From assembly GCA_030148625.1 (NCBI GenBank), contig JASBTC010000048.1:1-20001 (forward strand): DNA of 20,001 bases. Direction: 5' to 3'. The translations under genes were made by a program, and so were the position numbers. The notes beneath the pieces were generated by a model that saw nothing but the letters and a program-made list of their open reading frames with translations, searched no databases and had not been told where the DNA came from. Source of the DNA: Sphingobium sp. (GTDB lineage Bacteria; Pseudomonadota; Alphaproteobacteria; Sphingomonadales; Sphingomonadaceae). Positions 15,173-20,001 of the stretch are shown in pieces; the stretch's first letter is position 1; every line of letters begins with the position of its first letter.

Positions 15173-17527
15173 GTGGATCAGAATACGCATATCGATGAAG
15201 CGTCGTCGCGGATCGGCTGGACGGCAGCGCTCGGCCTGACCGAGGACAAGCGGCTGGACTGGGGCGCTATCCGCGCCGCTCAGCTCAACGCCCTGTACAA
15301 ATGCACGCTGATCCGCTTCCTCGCCGTATTGGGCGGTGCGTCGCTGATCTGCGTCGCCCATGCCGCGCGCATCCCGCCCATGACTCTTTATGGCTGGGGC
15401 ATCGTCATCGTGGCGCTCGGCGTGCACATCGCATCGCGCAAATGGCGCGTACGCGGTTGGGCATTGCGCACGGCGACACGAACCGAACTGCATCGAGAGA
15501 CCATCGCGCTGGCGCTGTCGGGCGCGCTCTGGGCAGTGCCGGCCCTTTTCTTCGTGAAGGGCGGCGGCATCAACGAGATTCTGATGGTCTGGGCCGTGCT
15601 CAGCGGCCTGGCCGCCGCAGCCGCGCTGGTACTGACCGTCGCACCATTGGGGACGATGCTGTTCATCGCGATCGTCGGCACCGCGCTCAGCGTGATGGCC
15701 CTCAACCTGGGCCTGACGATGCTCGCGGGTACAAATGCCGTCTTCACGGTGATGCTGGCCGGCATGGCCTTTCTGAGCGGCAAGCGCTTCATCGAATCGC
15801 TGGTGTCCGACCAGGCGCTGACCGAAAAGAAGGAAGTCGTCAGCCTGTTGCTGCGCGAGTTCGAGGATACCGGCGCGGACTGGCTGTGGCAGACCGATGC
15901 CGCGCGCTGCCTGACACATGTCTCGCCACGCTTTGCCGCGGCGCTGGGCGTCGAACTTGCGGAACTCGAGGGCAAGCAGTTGCTGCGCATCCTGGCGGGC
16001 GAGAGCTGGGAAGCGGGCAATTTCGCCTCGGGTCTTCGCGAACTCGCCGAGAAGCTCAAGCGCCGCGAGAGCTTCGCCGATCTGATCCTGCCGGTGAAGA
16101 TCGCGGGCGCGACACGCTGGTGGGAATTGTCGGCATCGCCGCGTTTCGACGATCGCGGCGCCTTTCTCGGCTTTCGCGGTGTCGGCTCCGACGTCACGGC
16201 GCAACGCGATTCGGCCGACAAGATCAACCGCCTCGCGCGCTATGACACACTGACCGGCCTGCCCAATCGCATGATGATCAACGAGACGCTCGCGCGCGCC
16301 ATGCAGCATGCCGAGCAATGGCGCAGCCAGTGCGGCTTCATGATGATCGACCTTGATCGCTTCAAGGCGGTCAACGACACGCTCGGCCATCCGGTCGGCG
16401 ACCGGCTGCTGAGCCGCGTGGCCGAGCGGTTGCGCCAGTTGATGACCGAGAACGAATTGTGCGGCCGGCTGGGCGGGGACGAATTCGCGGTGGTGCTGCT
16501 CGACGTGCGCGACCAGAATCGCGTCGACACACTGGCCCATGCGATCATCGAGGCGCTGACGCGCCCCTATGAGGTCGATCAGCACACGCTCTATATCGGC
16601 GCCAGCATCGGCAGCGCGATCGGCCCCAGCGACGGGCTCACCGCTGAAATGCTCATCCGCAGCGCCGATCTGGCGCTGTATCGCTCCAAGGATGCGGGCG
16701 GCGGCAAGCATCATGTCTACGAGCCCCAGCTCCACGCCAATGCCGAGGAACGGCGGACGCTGGAGATCGCGCTGCGCAGCGCGCTCGAAAAGGGCGAACT
16801 CCATCTCGTCTATCAGCCCGTCGTCTCCGCCGATGATTCGGCGATCGAAGGCTTCGAGACGCTGCTGCGCTGGACGCATCCCGAAATGGGCGTGATCCCG
16901 CCCTATAAATTCATTCCGGTCGCCGAGGATGCACGCCTGATCGCGCCGATCGGCGAATGGGTGCTGCGCACCGCCTGCGAGGAAGCGGTGAGCTGGCCGC
17001 CCACCGTCCGCGTCGCGGTCAACGTATCCGCCGAACAGCTGAGCGATCCCAATTTCGTGACCGCGGTGATCTCCGCCCTGTCGCACAGCGGCCTGCCGCC
17101 GCACCGGCTGGAACTGGAAGTGACCGAGAGCGTGTTCCTGCGCGAAGGCACGGGCGCGATCGCGATCCTCGACCAGATATTGGGGCTGGGCGTCCGCCTC
17201 GCGCTCGACGATTTCGGCACCGGCTATTCGTCGCTCGGCTATCTCCGCAAGACGCAATTCTCGACGATCAAGATCGACCGCAGCTTCGTTCAGGGCGCCG
17301 CCAAGAAAAGTGCGGAGAGCCTGGCGATCATCCGAGCGGTCGTGGCGATGGCGGACAGCCTCGGCATGACGACCACGGCCGAAGGCGCGGAGACCGAGGA
17401 GGAATTCGAGATGATCCGCGAACTGGGCTGCACCAAGGTGCAGGGCTATCTGTTCGGCAAGCCGATGGTCGCGGAAGAAGCGCGCAAGCTGATGCTCCGC
17501 GCCCAGCAGCGTCGCGCAGCGGCCTGA
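15173..17527 (+). CDS. Membrane PAS-GGDEF-EAL cyclic-di-GMP turnover protein
   Basis: 784 residues from a GTG. About six membrane segments (47-65, 71-88, 110-128, 135-157, 159-178, 186-202) form a sensor region without an MHYT signature that I can see. A PAS-like domain spans about 228-345 (WLWQTDAARCLTHVSPRFAA). The GGDEF domain (about 355-510) has an intact GGDEF at 434-438 and DLDRFKAVNDTLGH. The position of the inhibitory RxxD site reads TENE, so product feedback is probably absent. The EAL domain (about 530-780) reads ETL at 562-564 but keeps the catalytic Glu, VNVSAEQL, EVTES, DDFGTGYSSLGYL at 679 on, IKIDRSF and the terminal GYLFGKP. Both synthesis and hydrolysis look possible. The start has little ribosome-binding support. 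Confidence 0.93.
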   Translation: MDQNTHIDEASSRIGWTAALGLTEDKRLDWGAIRAAQLNALYKCTLIRFLAVLGGASLICVAHAARIPPMTLYGWGIVIVALGVHIASRKWRVRGWALRTATRTELHRETIALALSGALWAVPALFFVKGGGINEILMVWAVLSGLAAAAALVLTVAPLGTMLFIAIVGTALSVMALNLGLTMLAGTNAVFTVMLAGMAFLSGKRFIESLVSDQALTEKKEVVSLLLREFEDTGADWLWQTDAARCLTHVSPRFAAALGVELAELEGKQLLRILAGESWEAGNFASGLRELAEKLKRRESFADLILPVKIAGATRWWELSASPRFDDRGAFLGFRGVGSDVTAQRDSADKINRLARYDTLTGLPNRMMINETLARAMQHAEQWRSQCGFMMIDLDRFKAVNDTLGHPVGDRLLSRVAERLRQLMTENELCGRLGGDEFAVVLLDVRDQNRVDTLAHAIIEALTRPYEVDQHTLYIGASIGSAIGPSDGLTAEMLIRSADLALYRSKDAGGGKHHVYEPQLHANAEERRTLEIALRSALEKGELHLVYQPVVSADDSAIEGFETLLRWTHPEMGVIPPYKFIPVAEDARLIAPIGEWVLRTACEEAVSWPPTVRVAVNVSAEQLSDPNFVTAVISALSHSGLPPHRLELEVTESVFLREGTGAIAILDQILGLGVRLALDDFGTGYSSLGYLRKTQFSTIKIDRSFVQGAAKKSAESLAIIRAVVAMADSLGMTTTAEGAETEEEFEMIRELGCTKVQGYLFGKPMVAEEARKLMLRAQQRRAAA

Positions 17528-17554
17528 TTTGGCATGACGACGTCCCTGCGGCTC

Positions 17555-17583
17555 TTGCGTCCGTCACGGTCCACCGCTATGTC
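17555..17583 (+). promoter_or_regulatory. Candidate sigma-70-type promoter for tRNA-Trp
   Basis: TTGCGT (17555-17560) and TATGTC (17578-17583) are separated by 17 bp, and transcription would start about 10 bp before the tRNA. The -10 is a poor match, so this is a plausible but unproven site. Confidence 0.35.
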
Positions 17584-17601
17584 GCGCGTCTTCCCGGTCC
17601 T

Positions 17602-17677
17602 AGGGGTATAGCTCAGCTGGTAGAGCATCGGTCTCCAAAACCGAGGGTCGTGGGTTCGAGTCCCTCTGCCCCTGCCA
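17602..17677 (+). tRNA. tRNA-Trp (anticodon CCA)
   Basis: A 76-nt cloverleaf. The acceptor AGGGGTA pairs with TGCCCCT (one G-U pair), followed by discriminator G and encoded CCA. The D arm contains AGCTCAGCTGGTAGAGC. The anticodon loop CTCCAAA has anticodon CCA, and the T arm contains GGGTTCGAGTCCC. Its position directly before secE-nusG is the classic bacterial arrangement, which supports the call. Confidence 0.98.
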
Positions 17678-17680
17678 CGC

Positions 17681-17707
17681 TTGCCTTGATTGGCGGCGCG
17701 GTATATT
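17681..17707 (+). promoter_or_regulatory. Weak candidate promoter between tRNA-Trp and secE
   Basis: TTGCCT (17681-17686) and TATATT (17702-17707) resemble -35 and -10 boxes but are only 15 bp apart, shorter than the optimum. The remaining spacer to secE holds no gene or strong terminator. Confidence 0.25.
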
Positions 17708-17817
17708 GGCCCGGGATGCGACAGAGAGGTCACGGGGCGGCTCCGGTCGAGAGACTCGGAAAGGCGCCTGGTGGCCATTTGTCGTTGGTATTGACGAATT
17801 TTTCGAAGGCTTGAACA

Positions 17818-18015
17818 GTGGCGAAGGTCAATCCCGGCGAGTTCATCCGGCAGGTGCGGGCCGAGACCGCAAAGGTCGTGTGGCCCTCCAGCAAGGAGAC
17901 CGTGATGACTGCCGTCATGGTGCTCATCATGACGACGATCCTCGCGCTTTTCTTCTTCGGGATCGATTCGGCGTTCAGCGCCATTGTCCGGGCATTGCTC
18001 AGCCTGATCGGCTGA
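17818..18015 (+). CDS. secE: Preprotein translocase subunit SecE
   Basis: 65 residues from a GTG start with GAAGG eight bases upstream. It is the short single-membrane-span form of SecE: a cytoplasmic amphipathic helix (EFIRQVRAETAKVVWPSSKE, about 8-27) and one transmembrane helix (about 30-50, VMVLIMTTILALFFFGI). The VVWPSSKET block is the family signature. It clamps SecY in the SecYEG channel. nusG follows after 22 bp. The alternative frame covering this region on the plus strand is a shadow. Confidence 0.97.
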   Translation: MAKVNPGEFIRQVRAETAKVVWPSSKETVMTAVMVLIMTTILALFFFGIDSAFSAIVRALLSLIG

Positions 18016-18037
18016 GCCGAAGCTAATAGGGAAACGC

Positions 18038-18574
18038 ATGTCGCGCTGGTACATCATCCACGCCTATTCAGGCTTCGAGAACAAGGTCCGTGACTCGATC
18101 ATGGCCGAAGCGACGCGCATGGGGCTCGAAGCACTCGTCGAATCCGTCGAGGTGCCGACCGAGACCGTGACCGAGGTTCGCCGCGGCAAGAAGATCCAGT
18201 CCGAGCGCAAATTCTTCCCCGGCTATGTGCTGGCGAAGCTGAGCATGAACGACGACGTCTATCACCTGGTGAAGAACACGCCGAAGGTGACGGGCTTCCT
18301 CGGATCCTCGGGCAAGCCGCAGCCGATCAGCGAGGCGGAGGCCGCGCGCATCCTCAATACCAAGGAGGAAGCCGCCGCGGCGCCCAAGCACCAGATCAAG
18401 GTGGATTACGAGATCGGCGACAGCGTCAAGGTGCTCGACGGCCCCTTCGCCAGCTTCAACGGCATCGTCGAAGAACTGGATTTCGAGAAGAACCGCGTCA
18501 AGGTTTCGGTCTCGATCTTCGGTCGCGCCACCCCGGTCGAGCTCGATTTCGAGCAGGTCGAGCGCGCCAAATAA
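18038..18574 (+). CDS. nusG: Transcription termination/antitermination factor NusG
   Basis: 178 residues. The N-terminal NGN domain (about 1-110) starts WYIIHAYSGFENKVRDSI and includes RKFFPGYVLAKLSMND and TPKVTGFLGSSGKPQPISE, the RNA polymerase clamp contacts. The C-terminal KOW domain (about 125-178) has GDSVKVLDGPFASFNGIVEE and terminates in the expected FEQVERAK. It increases elongation rate and couples to Rho or to ribosomal protein S10. It has a ribosome-binding site AGGGA and follows secE. Confidence 0.98.
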   Translation: MSRWYIIHAYSGFENKVRDSIMAEATRMGLEALVESVEVPTETVTEVRRGKKIQSERKFFPGYVLAKLSMNDDVYHLVKNTPKVTGFLGSSGKPQPISEAEAARILNTKEEAAAAPKHQIKVDYEIGDSVKVLDGPFASFNGIVEELDFEKNRVKVSVSIFGRATPVELDFEQVERAK

Positions 18575-18576
18575 GA

Positions 18577-18598
18577 ATTTGGGGGCCTGCCCCCGAAT
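18577..18598 (+). other. GC-rich hairpin just after nusG
   Basis: ATTTGGGGG (18577-18585) pairs with CCCCCGAAT (18590-18598), a 9-bp stem with one G-U pair and a CCTG loop, 3 nt after the nusG stop. No T-run follows, so it is more likely an mRNA-processing or stability element, or a partial attenuator between nusG and rplK, than a terminator. Confidence 0.5.
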
Positions 18599-18660
18599 GC
18601 CTGCGGGAGGGGGCCTCGGCCACCGTCTGGACCGCTAAACTTGAAACAGGGCGAGGCGTC

Positions 18661-18705
18661 ATGGCGCACCGCCCCGACTACAGAGTGAGAATGGACAATG
18701 GCTAA
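18661..18705 (+). CDS. Possible 14-codon upstream ORF overlapping the rplK start
   Basis: ATG 18661 (GAGG four bases upstream) opens a 14-residue frame, [14 protein letters not shown], ending in TAA at 18705, seven bases past the rplK ATG and in another frame. It may be chance. It lies where autoregulation of the L11 operon often acts, but I could not recognise an L1-binding structure. Confidence 0.25.
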   Translation: MAHRPDYRVRMDNG

Positions 18706-19129
18706 GAAGATAACGGGCTATATCAAGCTCCAGGTGCCCGCGGGCGCCGCCAACCCCTCCCCGCCGATCGGCCCTGCACTGGGTCAGCGCGGCGTGAACA
18801 TCATGGAATTCTGCAAGGCGTTCAACGCCGCGACCGGCGATCTCGAAAAGAGCATGCCGATCCCGACGATCATCACCGTCTATGCGGATCGCAGCTTCAG
18901 CTTCGAGACCAAGACGCCGCCGGCAACCTTCCTCATCAAGAAGGCCGCGGGCCTCAAGTCGGGCTCCAAGGAGCCGGGCAAGATTTCCGCCGGAAAGATC
19001 GCGCGCTCCAAGCTCGCCGAGATCGCCGAAGTGAAGATGAAGGACCTGAACGCCAACGACATCGAGGCAGCGACCAAGATCATCGAAGGCTCCGCCCGCG
19101 CAATGGGCCTCGAAGTGGTGGAGGGCTGA
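18698..19129 (+). CDS. rplK: 50S ribosomal protein L11
   Basis: 143 residues, the usual length. The N-terminal domain begins [20 protein letters not shown] with the prolines that face the GTPase-associated centre and thiostrepton site, then [20 protein letters not shown]. The C-terminal rRNA-binding domain includes [20 protein letters not shown] and the conserved end [13 protein letters not shown]. rplA follows after 4 bp, so the two are co-translated. Upstream lie a hairpin and a short overlapping frame. Confidence 0.98.
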   Translation: MAKKITGYIKLQVPAGAANPSPPIGPALGQRGVNIMEFCKAFNAATGDLEKSMPIPTIITVYADRSFSFETKTPPATFLIKKAAGLKSGSKEPGKISAGKIARSKLAEIAEVKMKDLNANDIEAATKIIEGSARAMGLEVVEG

Positions 19130-19133
19130 ACCA

Positions 19134-19832
19134 ATGGCATTTCAGAGCAAGAAGGCGAAGAAGCTCGCCGAGACCATCGATCGTGACAAGCTGCACGGCG
19201 TCGACGAGGCGATCGCGCTGGTGAAGGCCAACGCCACCTCCAAGTTCGACGAGACCGTCGAAGTCGCGTTGAACCTGGGCGTCGATCCCCGCCATGCCGA
19301 CCAGATGGTCCGTGGCGTCGTCACCCTGCCCAAGGGCACCGGCAAGACCGTACGCGTCGGCGTGTTCGCCCGCGGCGACAAGGCCGAGGAAGCCAAGGCA
19401 GCCGGCGCCGACGTCGTCGGTGCGGAAGACCTGCTCGAGATCGTCCAGAACGGTAAGATCGAGTTCGATCGCTGCATCGCGACCCCGGACATGATGGGTC
19501 TGGTCGGACGTCTCGGCAAGGTGCTGGGCCCCAAGGGCCTGATGCCCAACCCGAAGCTCGGCACCGTGACTCCCAATGTCGGCGAAGCCGTGAAGGCAGC
19601 CAAGGGTGGCCAGGTCGAGTATCGTGTCGAAAAGGCCGGCATCATCCATTCCGGCATCGGCAAGGCGAGCTTCCCCGCCGAGGATCTGCGCGCGAATTTC
19701 GACGCGCTGGTCGACGCGGTGGTGAAGGCCAAGCCGACGGGCGCCAAGGGCAAATATGTCCGCAAGATTGCGCTGAGCTCTTCGATGGGCCCGGGCGTCA
19801 AAGTCGACACGGCCGAGGTCGCTGCGGCGTAA
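19134..19832 (+). CDS. rplA: 50S ribosomal protein L1
   Basis: 232 residues, standard. It contains [20 protein letters not shown], the hinge/second domain [20 protein letters not shown] with the signature [15 protein letters not shown], and the C-terminal [20 protein letters not shown]. It binds the L1 stalk of 23S rRNA and in many bacteria represses its own operon. GGAGGG at the end of rplK provides the ribosome-binding site. It is the last gene of the block and is closed by an intrinsic terminator. Confidence 0.98.
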   Translation: MAFQSKKAKKLAETIDRDKLHGVDEAIALVKANATSKFDETVEVALNLGVDPRHADQMVRGVVTLPKGTGKTVRVGVFARGDKAEEAKAAGADVVGAEDLLEIVQNGKIEFDRCIATPDMMGLVGRLGKVLGPKGLMPNPKLGTVTPNVGEAVKAAKGGQVEYRVEKAGIIHSGIGKASFPAEDLRANFDALVDAVVKAKPTGAKGKYVRKIALSSSMGPGVKVDTAEVAAA

Positions 19833-19861
19833 GCCGGGCGGGATCTGCCAACGAATAGGAA

Positions 19862-19888
19862 GGCCGGGGCGAAAGCTCCGGCCTTTTT
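19862..19888 (+). terminator. Rho-independent terminator after rplA
   Basis: GGCCGGGGC (19862-19870) and GCTCCGGCC (19875-19883) form a 9-bp stem with one G-U pair and a GAAA tetraloop, followed at once by five T (19884-19888). It lies 29 bp after the rplA stop, a textbook intrinsic terminator for the secE-rplA block. Confidence 0.95.
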
Positions 19889-19912
19889 GCTTGGGGATAG
19901 CCCCCTTCCTTT

Positions 19913-19998
19913 CGTCATCCCGATGAAAATCGGGACCTCCCTGCCTGTTCACTGGCTTTGCAAGAAGAAGTGAGATCCCGATTTTCATCGGGATGACG
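19913..19998. repeat. 23-bp perfect inverted repeat with 40-nt spacer
   Basis: The left arm (19913-19935, starting CGTCATCCCGATG) and right arm (19976-19998, ending CATCGGGATGACG) are exact reverse complements. Each arm is itself a small hairpin, CCCGAT-4 nt-ATCGGG. The CGTCATCCC end resembles dispersed intergenic palindromes of sphingomonads. No gene lies in the spacer or in the remaining three bases. Together they could form a long cruciform or a REP-like element. Confidence 0.85.
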
Positions 19999-20001
19999 GT
20001 T

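Noticed and set aside
15134..17257. 707-codon minus-strand open frame opposite the GGDEF-EAL gene
   Set aside because: It is a shadow of a gene with intact catalytic motifs, with no recognisable domain or start signal of its own.
1..20001. CRISPR array, insertion sequence, prophage, toxin-antitoxin or defence genes
   Set aside because: No regularly spaced direct repeats, transposase, integrase or recognisable toxin or defence domains were found in any plausible coding frame.

Overview
The window is GC-rich DNA from an alphaproteobacterium, most likely a sphingomonad (Sphingomonas or a close relative). The pointers are a thiS-thiG fusion, a FecI/FecR/TonB-receptor cluster of the kind common in this group, the aroQ-accB-accC and aat/DUF2155/NDUFA12 neighbourhoods typical of alphaproteobacteria, and sphingomonad-style intergenic palindromes. 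This assignment is inference from gene content; no 16S gene is present.

Layout. Positions 1-3820 (minus strand) hold a cell-surface signalling cluster: an ECF sigma factor, its FecR-type anti-sigma factor (4-bp overlap) and an STN-containing TonB-dependent receptor that runs off the left edge. The sigma gene and the receptor gene are each preceded by the same bipartite motif, CGGAAGG-14 nt-CGTCTCT, a strong candidate for the promoter read by this sigma factor. A 30-bp tract of octamer repeats covers the sigma translation start. Next come a fused thiamin gene thiSG (minus) and, divergently, a DUF481 outer-membrane protein followed by aroQ, accB and accC (plus). accB is preceded by a well-placed 8-codon leader ORF that overlaps its start codon. 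An ArsC-family reductase and an orphan ParA-type ATPase then separate accC from aat.

Positions 10342-13179 (minus) run recX, a double cold-shock-domain protein, a DUF192 lipoprotein, the complex I accessory subunit NDUFA12 and a DUF2155 protein. The last of these overlaps aat tail-to-tail by 181 bp. On the plus strand follow a stand-alone fatty acyl-AMP ligase, a membrane PAS-GGDEF-EAL protein, and the classic block tRNA-Trp, secE, nusG, rplK, rplA, closed by a clear intrinsic terminator. The window ends in a 23-bp perfect inverted repeat with a 40-nt spacer.

Functionally most of the window is housekeeping: protein synthesis and export, fatty-acid precursor supply, shikimate pathway, thiamin, recombination control and N-end-rule tagging. 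The accessory and more unusual parts are the surface-signalling cluster at the left edge, the small control elements before accB, rplK and aat, and the dispersed palindromes. No CRISPR array, insertion sequence, prophage or obvious defence system was seen.
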